Below the pieces are notes generated by a model. The model saw only the letters and a program-made list of their open reading frames with translations. It made no database searches and was not told the origin of the DNA. From Bilabrum cf. latius (taxonomy: Eukaryota; Bigyra: Bicosoecida; Bigyra; Bicosoecida): 64,000 bases of DNA. A program made the position numbers and the translations under genes. This document shows positions 44,800 to 55,638 of this stretch, piece after piece (the first letter of the stretch is position 1; each line of letters begins with the position of its first letter). The stretch is taken from NCBI GenBank assembly GCA_965178125.1, contig OZ237743.1, forward strand, positions 310,001-374,000, in the 5' to 3' direction.

Positions 44800-45302
44800 T
44801 TATCCCATAAGATAAACTACAGGGAGTAATTTTTCTGTTTCGTCATCTTCCCATTTAACATCACATAAGGCTTTAGCGACTGTCTTTTTGTCTACAGCTT
44901 GAACAGATTTTTTCGTAGCTGAACCGTCAGAATGTGTGATTAGATAATCACCAGCTTTAATATCACCGCAAGTTTCTTTTTTAACTAATACCCCACCTTC
45001 ACCTACAGCATTAGCTTTTGCTTTTCCCTCTTTAGTTTTTCCAGCATAGACACCAAAAGGCAGAGCTACATCATCACATTTTTTTAATTCGTATTCGTTA
45101 TCACTGACAGAAACAGATTGAACCGATTGAATGGCTAAAATTGTTCCAAGCTCCAAGTCTTCCTCTAAACTTCCGATATGGGAGCCAGTGAAAGGGGTAT
45201 AAGTTCCTCCATCAAGTAAAGTACAATCACCCCTTAAGGTGAGACTTGCGTGATTACCGTTGTTAGAAAATTCAATGAACGAAGCATTAACACTGGCATT
45301 CT
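44800..45302 (-). pseudogene. Fibre-like gene of the outer element, C-terminal part
   Basis: The last 165 or so codons of a gene whose 5' part lies at 63023-63254. The C-terminal domain (KKCDDVALPFGVYAG, NAVGEGGVLVKK, IKAGDYLITHSDGSATKK, KLLPVVYLMG) is shared with the end of the inner fibre protein at 55639-56814 and resembles C-terminal domains of phage tail and fibre proteins. TAA stop. Codons at the junction are KN before and ASVNASF after the insertion. An accidental frame continues leftward into the inverted repeat (to 45417) and is not real. Confidence 0.8.
45297..45302. repeat. Target-site duplication CATTCT, left copy
   Basis: CATTCT borders the poly-G start of the inner element. The same six bases follow its poly-C end at 63023-63028. 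Six bp is the usual duplication length for Polinton integrases. Confidence 0.9.
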
Positions 45303-45909
45303 GGGGGGGGTCAAGTGTGATGAGCGGGGCTCCACAGCAATATAGAGGAGACGCTTCGCGCCTCTCTACTCCTCTTAAGTCTCCTAGTAGAATTCCGTAG
45401 CGTGTCTCATAGTCCATGTCTCATAAAACAGACTACTTTTTATCTCCTACAAAGTAGGGGAATTTAAAGTTTATCTTTTATTTCTACTCCTATATTTCTC
45501 CTACAGCAATGACAGAGATGTTTTTATAAAAGTGTCAGAAGAAATTTGAAGAATCCAACGGCCTCCCAAAAACATCCCTGTGTTTGCTGTTAGAGGGATA
45601 CGGGAGCCGAAGGAACGAATTTGTCCCTACTTCGCAGGGCAAAACTCAATTTTAGACTTACTGAAGAGTTTCTACATCGGTCTCCATCTAGAGTCATGAC
45701 GGGAGCCGAGGGAACGTCTGGTCTTTCTCCGAAGCGAAGGTTCCCAAGACTTTCCTACAGCACTCCAGGTGTTCCCCAAGAAATCCCACCTTTTCCCCTC
45801 GGTTCTCGCACTGCGTGCTCCGCTTCCGAGAAATCCCAGTGCTTTCCATGCGATGCCCGCACTGCCTACGCCTTTCCCCACGGTTTTCCTACCGACCCCT
45901 ATAGTAAGA
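45303..45909. repeat. Left terminal inverted repeat of the inner element
   Basis: Eight G followed by TCAAGTGTGATGAGCGGGG. The first 450 bases or so match the reverse complement of 62575-63022 almost base for base. The remaining 160 bases are looser (runs of TTTCC words), but both end in CCGACCC(C/T)TATAGTAA just before the first gene on each side. No gene is evident inside. Frames there that start MSLLRRAKLNFRLTEEF occur on both sides because of the repeat. Confidence 0.9.
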
Positions 45910-46113
45910 ATGGAAATAAAATTTATAAGCGATTCACTCTCTAAATTACCCAAAGAGGTTGACACGTTTCCTAACAAGAACACGAAGCGATTCTATCGTG
46001 CCCTTATGACTGATTCTCTTGTCAAAAAAATCAATCCAGTAATATGGAACAAACTCAAGATTAAATTGGAAACGTTTAGGGGGAACGAACGAGGAACGTA
46101 GTCAAACCAATAA
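45910..46113 (+). CDS. Small unrecognised protein (inner element)
   Basis: 67 residues (MEIKFISDSLSKLPKEVDTF at the start), basic, one TAG as Gln near the end, TAA stop. It starts ten bases after CCCTATAGTA, which mirrors the integrase promoter at the other end of the element. It has no motif I know. It is convergent with, and 9 bases from, the next gene. Confidence 0.55.
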
Positions 46114-46122
46114 AACCATACT

Positions 46123-47319
46123 TTAGTCGTTAGCAAACATTTTCCAAGCCATTCCCAAGGCTTTCTTGTTGCTTATCCCTTGTCCCCGGAGAATTGACGC
46201 CATTTTCATCACCCTTGAACGCTTTTCCGAAGACTTCCCTTTTCCAAACATTTCCACCCATGCTCCACTGACAGGGTCATCAACCACGGAATGAATTCCC
46301 TTCATGATAGGGACTCCCACGGTCTTTGTAGCCAAATCCCAGCCCTCCTTGAACTCTTTCCCAAAGTCCCTTTCTGTGTTCTACTTGTGTTTGGACTGAT
46401 TTTTCCTCAAAGCTTTCCTAATTTTAGGCGGTAGGCTGTCTATCTTATTTTTTTGGTCAAGCTTTTTCCCAAAAAGCTCACCTTTTCCAAATAGTTTGGA
46501 AGTCCAACCAGCTAAATCCGTAGCGACATTGGCGATTCCCTTGAACGCGGGGCTCATCTATGTTGCGATTTCAGCGACGGGCTACATAATGAACGACTCT
46601 AGGGAGGACGTTAAAAGCTTATTCACTTTTAGTATATCGCGGATGAACCTCTAGCAGTTCAAATCAAACGCTCTGTATTGGTAAAAATTGTATTCCCCTA
46701 TGCTTTCCAGGGTGTTTCCCAACAGTTCGTTTGCGGTTATAACACGGCCTTTCAAATCCACGTCCATCGTTTGACTGCGTTTATCCTTCTTATAGGTAAA
46801 CCCAACACTAACCCTCTCATTTTTCTCCATCACTAGCGGTTTTCCAGAGCCAATATTGGCGACAAGGTAGAGATGGAAATAGTCGCTAAATTTGTATTTC
46901 TTCTTCATCCGTTTCATCTTCCCGAAACTCATGACATTTAACAAGCGATTCAAACCAGACGACAAAGGAGTTCTTACAATCTTCAGGGAGAAAATCTAAC
47001 GATTTCCATACTTTTCCAAGGTTTTCCGAGTCGCGTTTGTGTGTCCCACGACAAGTCCGCCACACATACAACCACCCCTTTGAGTCATATATGAGTCCAA
47101 TGTATTGGATTGTATTTCTTTTTGTTTTCTAGGCCTTCCCCGATTAGATTTCTTAATATCCAATGATTTCTAGATGCTTTCCAGCATTTCCTTGGAGTAT
47201 GGGTGTTTTCCCTTCCAAGCCACCTAGGTTGCCTCATTAGGTTTTCTCACGGAAAGCATCGTTTTGATAAATCCCGTGTCTCGTTTGCCTCCTGAAAGCT
47301 CGTAAAATGACTCCGCCAT
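46123..47319 (-). CDS. 398-residue unrecognised protein (inner element)
   Basis: ATG at 47319 follows CTATACTAAAC. The frame has seven in-frame TAGs and ends in TAA. N-terminal MAESFYELSGGKRDTGFIKT, then a basic linker (KKSNRGRPRKQKE). A middle domain has NVMSFGKMKRMKKK, FHLYLVANIGSGKPLVMEKN and ERVSVGF. The C-terminal part has long amphipathic helices and Lys-rich stretches (KKALGMAWKMFAND end). Read with the standard code it falls into several short pieces, and a competing frame at 46886-47071 looks tempting. The FHLYLV...EKNE pattern recurs, as far as I recall, in small DNA-virus proteins of unknown role. A minor virion protein is a guess. Confidence 0.65.
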
Positions 47320-47375
47320 GTTTAGTATAGATTTCCATACTTTTCCAACCTTGGGGTTTAAGTATATTTTAGCAG

Positions 47376-47388
47376 TCTATAGTATAGA
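47376..47388 (+). promoter_or_regulatory. TATAGTATA-type promoter motif of the DUF5754-like gene
   Basis: CTATAGTATAGA ends directly before ATG 47389. The motif is nearly palindromic and stands between two divergent genes, so it could serve both. Confidence 0.6.
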
Positions 47389-47664
47389 ATGGTATTTGAG
47401 AGAGAACTGGAAGGATTCACATTTGTTGCCCCCTCCAAATAGAAAGGGAAGAAGTATGATGTGTATGACGAAGATGGTGAGTATATTACCAGCTTCGGAA
47501 GTAATTCCCACGAGCAGTATTTTGACCGTGTCGGGTATTATTCCCATTTAGACCACAAGGACGACGACCGAATGCGACGATTTCACCTTAGATTTAAAAC
47601 CCATAGCAATCCACCGAAGCCTAGAAGCCCCTTATGGTTTTCCAGTTATTATTTGTGGATATAA
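47389..47664 (+). CDS. DUF5754-like small protein (inner element)
   Basis: 91 residues, one TAG as Gln, TAA stop. The pattern KYDVYDEDGEYITSFGSNSH, YFDRVGYYSHLDHKDDDR, then SPLWFSSYYLW at the end is like short proteins of giant viruses and their relatives that I associate with DUF5754. Function is unknown. ATG lies right after CTATAGTATAGA. The gene is divergent from 46123-47319, sharing a 70-base intergenic promoter region. Confidence 0.6.
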
Positions 47665-47825
47665 ACGGTTTCCCCTTGGTTTCCCCTCGGTTTCCCCTCG
47701 GTTCTCGCACTGCGTGCTCCGCTTCCGACGGTTTCCAAGATTTCCCAGACTTTTCCCCTCGGTAAAAAGCTTCCTTGGAAAAGGGATATTTGATTTCCCA
47801 TTGAATAACTCTTCGTCTAAACAGC

Positions 47826-48446
47826 TCAGAGACGGTTTCCCAAGTCAAAGGTTTGCCGAATGAAGTTTTCCAACTGACTAAATGATGAAAACACCGTGTA
47901 GTGCGATTTGTCTAACTGGCTAATCAGACCGATTCGGCTTCTTTCCACTGCGTCCAAGATATCCTTGGACTCGGATTTAATATCCTCAAACAGGGAATGA
48001 CTTGGAACACACACGAAAATGCTTTCCAGCTTGAATAAATCTTTTCCAAGCTCAATATCACTACAGAAGACAATGATGCGACGACCTTTCTTGGTTAGCC
48101 AACGACTCTTCACGTCCTCATATACTTTCTTACAATGTCCGTAGTAAGTAAGACGGTGAGTAGACTCATCTCCGCTCTCAATCATTTTGTCTAACTTTCT
48201 TATTTCATCCGTTTTAAGGTGTGCCCTAACGACCTCGTCCAAATCCACTAGAAGTAGATTCTTATCCACGGATTCCAATTCCCTGACTAGGTGAGTCTTT
48301 CCCGCTCGTCTGGGAACCACTACACACACCTTCTAACGCTGATGGGGTAATTTAGTGGCCCATCCATACACACACTTGGATCCTTGGTAAGCCAAAGGCA
48401 CCATGGTTCCGATCACGGTCGCTCCAGTAAGAATTGCTGAAGCCAT
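47826..48446 (-). CDS. P-loop NTPase-like protein with N-terminal hydrophobic segment (inner element)
   Basis: 206 residues, one TAG as Gln (48333-48335), TGA stop. A hydrophobic stretch (ILTGATVIGTMVPLAY) opens the protein, then VCVVVPRRAGKTHLV looks like a Walker A loop without the leading Gly, and LLLVDLDEV like Walker B. This is not the packaging ATPase, which is at 52338. It lies just downstream of the capsid gene. It may be a membrane-associated NTPase or kinase; I cannot place it in a family. Confidence 0.55.
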
Positions 48447-48503
48447 TCTGTCGTTTTATATAATATAAGACAACACAATATATTTATTTAGTCGCTAATT
48501 GAA

Positions 48504-50273
48504 TCACTGCGACATAATCTGGAGCAACTGATTACGAGACAACTATTTTCCTCCTGTTAAACCGGCGGCAGTCATACCGGCAGCAGTCATTCCTCGCCCC
48601 TTCTTTCCTTTCCCCATTCCCACCATCTTGGCGACCTGTGTTCCAGTCTATACTACATCACCCACGGTCTTGAGTAATTGTTTAGCTTTTCCACTCTTCA
48701 CATAATCCGCTACTTTCCTCAAAGCGTGCCTAATCTTGCGACCAAGATGCCTCCTCTTGCCACCATGAAGACCACTGATTTGACTCTCGTAAACCGTAGG
48801 AAGTTTCTGTGCGGAAAGCACATCAGCACGACTGATGACACCCTGGGAATAAGAATACTTCGTTCCCTCGGAAAGATTTAGAACGCCTTCATACAGTCCC
48901 ACGATCACCAGCTCTACACCACCTGCGGGGTAGTCCTCCAAGTCGTTGTTCTGAACCTGAGCGGTGATGGAAATCTCGTTGGAACCGTTAGAACCGTTCG
49001 TCTAATCCACATCAAGACTCAAGTCCTTGGCGGGATCAAGACAGATGAGCCCACCGCTTAATACCTTGTCTCCAAACTTTCTCATGACCCACTCTTCATA
49101 CTCCTGTTCCAAGCCGTTTGTTCTGGATAAGTCCCACAGTTGCTCTCGTGATGCGTCCGCGAGGAGACCCGAACGGTTATTCATCTGGACGGAAAGCGAT
49201 TGAATCGCTAGGAATGTGTTCCCCTTGTCCGTAGGAAGAGTGTTGGGCGACCGCCTTGCGAACACGAAAATGCGAGAAGGAACGGAATTGGAAAGCTTGT
49301 TGTTGTTATTTACCAGAGTAGCCGTGGCTCCGCTTGGAATGCCAGCACCATGTGCCTAGACATACTGCGTCATTTCAAAGACGTCGTAGGAAACTTGCTT
49401 GGGTAGGGTAAAGCCGACCTTGGGGGTAAGCATTTCAAGCATTAGCCTGGGGTTCATTACCTTGACATCCGAGACGCTCACGGAAGCCCCCTGAGGAAGA
49501 AAGTGAGACCAAAGGGTATTGCGAAGATTGGCAAAGTTCACATCTAATTCAAGGGTTTCCAGACCGAATAAGGCGGGTTGCTCTTCCTTGGTTTCATAGT
49601 GGAAAGGGGGAACCATAATACATTCGGCTACGGTGAACCTCACGGTCCGCTGTGCCGTGCCTGGACCCTATGCTGCTGCGGCGGGAACTGGGGTATTGTC
49701 TGGGGTGTTCTCCAACTGGAAATACCCGACACCACGCCCTGGACTCTGATACATACCGTCAGAATACGACCGAAGAGGGTTATTGGAAGCAGCATTCATC
49801 ATTGAATAACTGGGACAATTATCACGGCGATATACGGAATTCAGGCAGTTTACCTTGTGGACTTCGTCGTCAAGACAGTGATTGACTACATCCATGATTT
49901 GAGCGTTATTCTGGGTAAAGCGAACGGAATCAAGCGTTGCGGTTTGGGTGGCGATAGAACGGTTCAAGGGGTATGCCCTGGGGGCGTAAGTGTCTTCTCC
50001 AAATGGAACAACTGTTGCTGCGTTCGTGTTGCTGAAGTCAAGAGTTAGTTCAAAGGTTGCGGACATATACCCACGGCGACTGACACCGACCCCTGAGGGA
50101 ATGGAAAGCGACCAATTCACGCCCGAGGAATAGTCTCCGGCAGACCCTGAAGGTGCGTAGGAACGGAAGGTTCGGTTGGCGTATCCAGTATCCACGGCGT
50201 AGGGTTTGGCGGTGATGTCAAGGGAGGCGGGTTCAATTTTGACTGGCTCCAATGCGTGAATATTGAGGCTCAT
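48504..50273 (-). CDS. MCP: Major capsid protein (inner element)
   Basis: 589 residues with five TAGs as Gln (after PVPAAAA, TQYV, LSLDVD, VGDVV and LTGGK), TGA stop. N-terminal MSLNIHALEPVKIEPASLDI, then beta-rich sequence (WSLSIPSGVGVSRRGYMSAT, FELTLDF) typical of capsid jelly rolls. Length, single copy, strong expression signals (TATAGTATAACAGACAATG) and the penton gene directly upstream fit a double jelly-roll capsid protein of Polintons. The C-terminus is Lys/Arg-rich then Gly/Ala-Thr-rich (MTAAGMTAAGLTGGK). The fold is inferred from context, not seen. Confidence 0.75.
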
Positions 50274-50296
50274 TGTCTGTTATACTATACACTCCG
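50274..50296 (-). promoter_or_regulatory. TATAGTATA-type promoter motif of the capsid gene
   Basis: TATAGTATA sits within 15 bases of the MCP start on the - strand. The same or near-same motif precedes at least eleven more inner genes (see findings). It is probably a late-type viral promoter core, or a TATA-like box read by host or viral machinery. Confidence 0.6.
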
Positions 50297-50391
50297 TTTT
50301 AATTTCTGATATTCCTTTCAAGAAATATCAAACAAATCATTTCCAATGTATTCCAATGTTTTCCAATGTTTTCCAATGCTTTTCTAAAGGA

Positions 50392-51501
50392 TTACCCGTG
50401 TCGGGAAAACTTAAATTTCACCGATGCGGAACCATGCCGAAGATATAGGGGGTGCGTCTCTCCGTAGGAATCTTTCCAATACAAATTAAACTGTAGCGTG
50501 TCAATACTAGAAGCGTTGAGAAGATCTATGGTGTGTTCTATCTTGGGCTGATACTGGAGAACGGCCTGGTTAATCATCTGGGAATCATCTAGGACACAAT
50601 CCATATCCACCAAAACACTTTCCGTGCCTCCTGTAGAACTAATGGACTAATTCGTGGAAAATCCAAAGGGAGTTTTGGCTGATACCCCCTCGCTTCGCAC
50701 TGGAAGACTGCTCGTTGTGAAAACGACTCCGCGGAACACCTGGAAATGTGCTAGACTGCCCCTATCCTGGGTCATTTTGAGTCTGTAAGGGGACTAGGGT
50801 ATAGTTTCCGTGTATGTGATTGGTGCGAATCCATCATCATCGTTTTCCACCAAATAGTTTGTGCCTAGGGATTTGAAAAGAACGGAGGAAAACACGTCTG
50901 GGTTCGTGTCTTGGATTCGCTGGACTGGGAAACCGCTTAAAAGTTCTCCCAATGGTTCATTCAATACTAATCTGTATTTCTGAGAAGGTTGTCCTTCGTG
51001 ATAGCTGGAATCCGCGAACAGGGAAAACTTTCCGTCGTCATAGGTAAGCGTTGGCGTGGTTGCTACTGCTGACTAGGGAAACTTCTCCATGGTCTCATTA
51101 AAGAGACTGACAAAGTGTTCTATCGTGTATAAATAATAATATCTTGTAAATGCCTGGGGGGACTACCAACTCGGCTACGGTTCTGCGATTAACTAGGGTT
51201 TCCAAATGATGGGTTGCGTTCCAATCATGCTCCCGTCCTCCACGTCTTGGATGCTGATTCTGTAGATGGTTTGGTCTGGATTCTTGCTGGGATTTGTGGA
51301 AAGGTCTATATCTATGTGGGGAATCCATACGGGAATTGTATTGGTGGATATGGTGAATCGTTGGACGCTCAATTTGTAATCCTCTACATTTCCGCTTAAG
51401 ATTGGCTTTTTCCTCACCTCATTGTATTGGGCGGGCTGATAGGAGTCTTCATTATTGCGTATATTTGCGTTGATATAGAAGTAGTCAGGTTGTCTAGACA
51501 T
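50392..51501 (-). CDS. Penton (minor capsid) protein (inner element)
   Basis: 369 residues with six TAGs as Gln, TAA stop. N-terminal MSRQPDYFYINANIRNNEDS, a beta-rich middle (YKLSVQRFTISTNTIPVWIP), then FQVFRGVVFTTSSLPVRSEG. The end reads LQFNLYWKDSYGETHPLYLR and SASVKFKFSRHG, as in penton proteins of virophages and Polinton-like viruses. This single jelly-roll protein closes the five-fold vertices. It lies upstream of MCP in the same orientation with 118 bases between. ATG follows TTATAGTATAGTAA. Confidence 0.75.
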
Positions 51502-51732
51502 TTACTATACTATAACTTTTTAAGAAAAAGTAATCCTTTTAAGAAAAGAATAAGCAAAAGAGCGGAGCGCGCTTAAGCGCGAGCATCTTGACTAAAAACA
51601 GTGAACGGGAGGGGTTTTCATTTCAACCCTTTGGGAAATGGTCGGAAGTCTTGGGAAATGGGTAGGAAACACTTGGGAATTGCTAAAAAACATTCTAAAG
51701 ATATACTAAGTGGTTTTTCTGAAAAAGTAACT

Positions 51733-52263
51733 ATGGACTACGCCCTAAGTGATACAGATGTAAGGAATATGTGCGGGAATCCGCCCAGAGTGAAGGGGTT
51801 CAAGGCGTGTGCCGTCTCCATTATACCATATGAGAACTTGGAAAGGGTGGAAAGCATAGATAGAATCGTTTCACCGTCCAAGCCTTGTATTTTGTTGTAT
51901 TAGGAAAGTCCTAATTCAGGTCATTGGGTTGCCTTGTTTCGTCGTGGGAAAACCCTGTGTTTCTTTGACCCCTACGGCGTGAAGCCCGATATGTAGCAGA
52001 CTCTAATGAGTTCTAAAGTGCGGAAACGATTCTATGAAAACCCACACCTCGCTAGGCTCATGTATGAATGTCCTTACTCTATAGATTACAATTAGTATCC
52101 TTTCCAAGCCGATGGAGACGACATAGCAACATGTGGGAGACACTGCGTGGTCCGCCTTTGGAATCGTGGGAAAAGCACGGAAATGTATGGGAAATATGTG
52201 GAAAAGGTGTGTAAATCATAGGAAATAAATCCGGATGAATTAGTGTTCTTATTGACGACTTAA
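51733..52263 (+). CDS. PRO: Adenain-like cysteine protease (inner element)
   Basis: 176 residues with four TAGs as Gln, TAA stop. The catalytic set of the adenovirus-type capsid maturation protease is visible: His in SGHWVALF (about 64), Asp in FFDPYG, a Gln/Asn region YNQYPFQ, and Cys in ATCGRHC (about 134). It would cut capsid precursors. The start at 51733 is chosen because ATATACTAAG lies 23 bases upstream and the family usually starts shortly before the segment LSDTDVRNMCG. An upstream in-frame ATG at 51658 would add 25 residues. Confidence 0.85.
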
Positions 52264-52320
52264 AGCGTTTTCCATTTTCGTCAAAACTGTATGCGTCCAG
52301 TGAAACACTATTATCGTTAT

Positions 52321-52331
52321 CTATACTATAG
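52321..52331 (+). promoter_or_regulatory. TATACTATA-type promoter motif of the packaging ATPase gene
   Basis: CTATACTATAG ends six bases before ATG 52338. It supports this start, which is 72 bases upstream of the first stretch free of TAG. Confidence 0.6.
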
Positions 52332-52337
52332 AAGGAA

Positions 52338-53249
52338 ATGCCCTCATTCACTTGGACTCACACTTCAGACACCATACCAATTGCGAAAGACACAGAATAG
52401 AACAGGATATTGTTTCTAGATAAGAGGGACGACCATGAGACGAAGTTTGGCGACAACGACGACATGACAGCGGAAGATTTAGAGCTCACGGAAGTTCTTA
52501 AGAATAAAGTGTCAATGAAGCGTTTGGATTTACTCCGCAAACATTTAATCCAGTCTGTAGAACCTTTGGATAGCGATATGAAGCGGTTCTATGACTTGGC
52601 GTAGGAAAAGAAGCGAAAGGAAGTCAGTCTGCGGAAAGGACAATTTGACCCAATGCCGAGTGGGAAAGGGCGGGAAGTGATATATATTACTGCTCCAAGC
52701 GGTGCGGGGAAGTCTACATGGGTTTCCAAGTATTCCAGGAACTATTCCAGACTTTTCCCAGACCAAAAAATTGTCTTGTTCTCACGCTTGGAAGACGATG
52801 AGGTGTTAGACGCGATCCCGTCTCTCGTGAGAATCCAATTAGATGAAGAATTAGTAGAGAATCCCATTGACATTCACACCGAATTAAAGGACTGTCTGGT
52901 GATTCTAGACGATATTGACACGGTGAATGACAAGAAAATCCGTTTGGCATTGGAATAGTTGTAGGACGACTGTCTGTAGACCGGAAGGCACTCAAACACT
53001 TCTTGTTTAATTACCAGTCATTTAAGCACCAATTATAAGAGCACCAGGATAGTGTTAGCGGAATCCCACAAAGTGGTTATTTTTCCAAGGGCTTCCAGCG
53101 CTCACTCTTTGCGTTATTTGTTGAATAAATACGTTGGACTTGAGAAACAAGACATTTCTAAAGTGATGAAATTACCGAGCCGTTGGGTGTGTATCCATAG
53201 GAATTATCCTAGATATGTTTTAGGCGAGAGGTAGGCATACATAGTGTAA
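52338..53249 (+). CDS. ATPase: Genome-packaging ATPase, FtsK-HerA/A32 type (inner element)
   Basis: 303 residues with six TAGs as Gln, TAA stop. Walker A ITAPSGAGKSTW (about 117-126), Walker B CLVILDDID, and the sensor segment TGRHSNTSCLITSH are in order. Three TAGs fall in 24 bases just before the sensor motif (LE-Q-L-Q-DDCL-Q-TGRHSN). It would pump the genome into capsids. ATG comes six bases after CTATACTATAGAAG. It is followed convergently by 53258-53725 with 8 bases between. Confidence 0.88.
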
Positions 53250-53257
53250 AAGCTTTT

Positions 53258-53725
53258 TCAAAATAAATTTTGCTCCTTTACATATTTACTTGCTTGTGGA
53301 AGAGACATGCCAGTCTGCTCCATTACCGCCTTTACTACTTTATTCCTTTGTTTCATTTTCTCACTTATTTTCCTCTTACGCCCTTCCGTGGGCTTTTGGG
53401 AAAAGCTCTTACGTTTTCCAGAACCGCCCAGAGATAATCCACCGATATTGGATAAATCCTCTACTGGGGTTCGGAGATTGTCAAAACTGCCGACATGAAA
53501 AGGGGTTTTCTCTTGCTTTCCCGCCAGTTTCTTCCAGATCTGTTTGCCCTTGGCGACTACACCTTGTCCCAAGGTCTTAAATATGAACTTCATCGCCTTG
53601 GCATCATCCGTCCATTTTCCGCCTTGGAGATTGGGGGACACTTGGGCGATTCTCTCGTTGGCGTCCTTCTGTTTCTGCTACACTAGCTATGCCGTCCGCT
53701 TCCTAATGTATTCGTCAATATCCAT
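53258..53725 (-). CDS. 155-residue basic protein (inner element)
   Basis: Two TAGs as Gln, TGA stop. N-terminal MDIDEYIRKRTAQLVQQKQK, middle GGLSLGGSGKRKSF, and a Lys/Arg-rich C-terminal helix ending in QASKYVKEQNLF. It starts immediately after TCTATACTATA (ATG is the next codon). Charge and position near packaging genes suggest a DNA-binding or core protein, but I do not recognise it. Confidence 0.6.
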
Positions 53726-53934
53726 TATAGTATAGAATGAGTTTTTTTTAAAGAAATATGCTCTTTCATTGTTTTCCATTGCTTTCCATAGATTTCCAAA
53801 CATTTCCCTCGGTTTTCCACCCATTTCCAATCCGCTTGAAAAACGCTTGGAAAACAAGATGCTCGGCCTTTGGCCTCCGCTCTTTCCATTCTTTTCAAAA
53901 GGATCTTTATTAAAACGTAATCTTATAGTAAAGC

Positions 53935-55278
53935 ATGTCATTCCAATCACCAAACGTCCAAGCACTCATACAACAAGCCCTTGGAAAACAGCTAGACTGG
54001 GCGAAATTGTAGGATTTAGAAGCAAAAGACACCGCCGACCTGGAAAGCGAATACGCTTCCTATATTAGGTAGAAAAGTAAAATAGAACGATTGAAGGAGA
54101 GTGGAAAATATGGAACGCCTTCTATGAGGAAGAAAGCGGACCAAACCAACTAGGAAATCGTGGGGAAATCCATCGCTGGGATCATGAAGGGAGTGGTTGA
54201 GGGAGAGCTGGGAAAAGCGCGGAAAGCGACGGAAGCTTTAAAACAGTTCTTGGGAAGCATCAACGTGAGTGGGGAAATGAAGGAATACTTGGGGAGACAA
54301 ATTGTAAACATAGCGACCCTTGCGAGGAAGGGATACGCAGGCTTGCGTAAAGTCCCATCAGAAGATATGAAAATCTTGAATAACCTTAGAGAAATTGTTT
54401 AGAGTTCAGCAGGATAGCCGCATACTATACCACGAGGACTTCGTGAAACACCAGAACGGACTGTTGAGAGAACACCGCAGTTGCGAGAAGAAGAGGCAGA
54501 AAGGGACGACGAAGACAACGACGAAAGACCTGAGCCGACAAGAACGAACAGGCAATTGCGAACCATCCTAAAAGATATGGGAAAAGCAAATATTGATACA
54601 AGCCAATTACTTCGTTTAAGAGACGCAAAAGACCAGCGACTAGCAGCCCGCATTTGGGACGCAAACAGAGACCAAGGGATAGAGTATGCTTTACAATTCG
54701 CCAGCGGCTCCACGGTATCACCAGCCAAAACACGAGCAAGACGACAAAAGGAAGCAGACATTCCACTGGAAGACCCGCCAGCGCAGCCTCAACCACAAAG
54801 AAAGTTCCGACCACAGAAAGAGATAGAGAAAGATATGGATAACGCATATCAGGCAGGATTCATTACAGAGGATGAAGTTAGACTATTCCAGCGAATTAAA
54901 GATTCCAGCGACAGGAAGGTGGTGCGAGCGTTTTGGGATAGGCATAAAAATTTACCGCTTAAACGAGCCATTCAAATTGTAGACCCGCAGTTGTGGACTG
55001 AAGAAGAGGCGGAAGTGAGACGAATGTAGCGGGAGGGACGGGCTCCAAGTTTCGCATCACCTATACAGAAAGGAGCCAAGAAAGGAGCCAAGAAGGGAGC
55101 CAGGAAAGGAGCCGTGCGAGGGCGCGGACGATTAAATCCATAGGAATCACACCTTTTCCAGACCGCTAAGAATGTTTCCAAGAAGGTAAAGGGAGCGACC
55201 AAAGACATTCAAGACTAGGTTGCGGACGAAGTGATTTCTCTACTTAAATCTACTGCTATACTATATAGCACAGAATGA
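53935..55278 (+). CDS. 447-residue helical, C-terminally basic protein (inner element)
   Basis: Eight TAGs as Gln, TGA stop overlapping the next ATG (ATGA). Long helical stretches with heptad character (IVGKSIAGIMKGVVEGELGK), an acidic then Pro/Arg-rich middle (EEEAERDDEDNDERPEPTRT), then Gly-Ala-Lys repeats (KKGAKKGARKGA) and a basic tail. It could be a minor virion or DNA-condensing protein; no family is recognised. Start chosen at the first ATG after CTTATAGTAAAGC. The 4-base overlap with the zinc-finger gene suggests tight packing or reinitiation. Confidence 0.65.
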
Positions 55279-55487
55279 CGGAAGAATGGAGTTACAATAA
55301 ATACTATTACGAGAAAAATAAGGAACGCTTAAAGAAAAAGGTGGAGTGCGGGTGCGGTTCCAAAGTAGCTCGCTACAATTTGTAGCACCACAGGAAAACC
55401 AAGAAACACATGGCGTGGGAAACCGATGAAACCAAGCAGGAAATCCAACGACTCAAGGACGAGTTAAAATGCTTGAAGCATGAATAA
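55275..55487 (+). CDS. Small zinc-finger protein (inner element)
   Basis: 70 residues, one TAG as Gln, TAA stop. N-terminal YNKYYYEKNKERLKKK, then VECGCGSKVARYNL-Q-HHRKTKKH, a C-x-C...H...H arrangement typical of tiny zinc-binding proteins in giant viruses and Polinton-like viruses, then a Lys/Glu coiled segment. Possibly a nucleic-acid-binding regulator. Its promoter-like CTATACTATATAG lies within the end of the preceding gene. Confidence 0.65.
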
Positions 55488-55638
55488 AAGAGCTTTTTAG
55501 GAAAAACCTCAGCCAAAAAGAATTCAGAGAGTCCTTAAGTAGTTTTGGTTAAGCAAGATGCTCGGCCTTTGGCCTCCGCTCTTTTCATTCTTTTTGAAAG
55601 GATAATCTTAAAAGCTTACTATATATATATATAAACGT

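Noticed and set aside
44800-45417. A 205-residue protein including the N-terminal part MDYETRYGILLGDLRG
   Set aside because: The first 38 or so residues translate the terminal repeat of the inner element. Only the part from 45302 leftward belongs to the outer fibre gene.
45621-45944. Short frames inside the terminal inverted repeats (MSLLRRAKLNFRLTEEF and mirror copy at 62415-62705)
   Set aside because: Present on both sides only because the repeats are inverted copies. Their tails differ and no promoter box precedes them.
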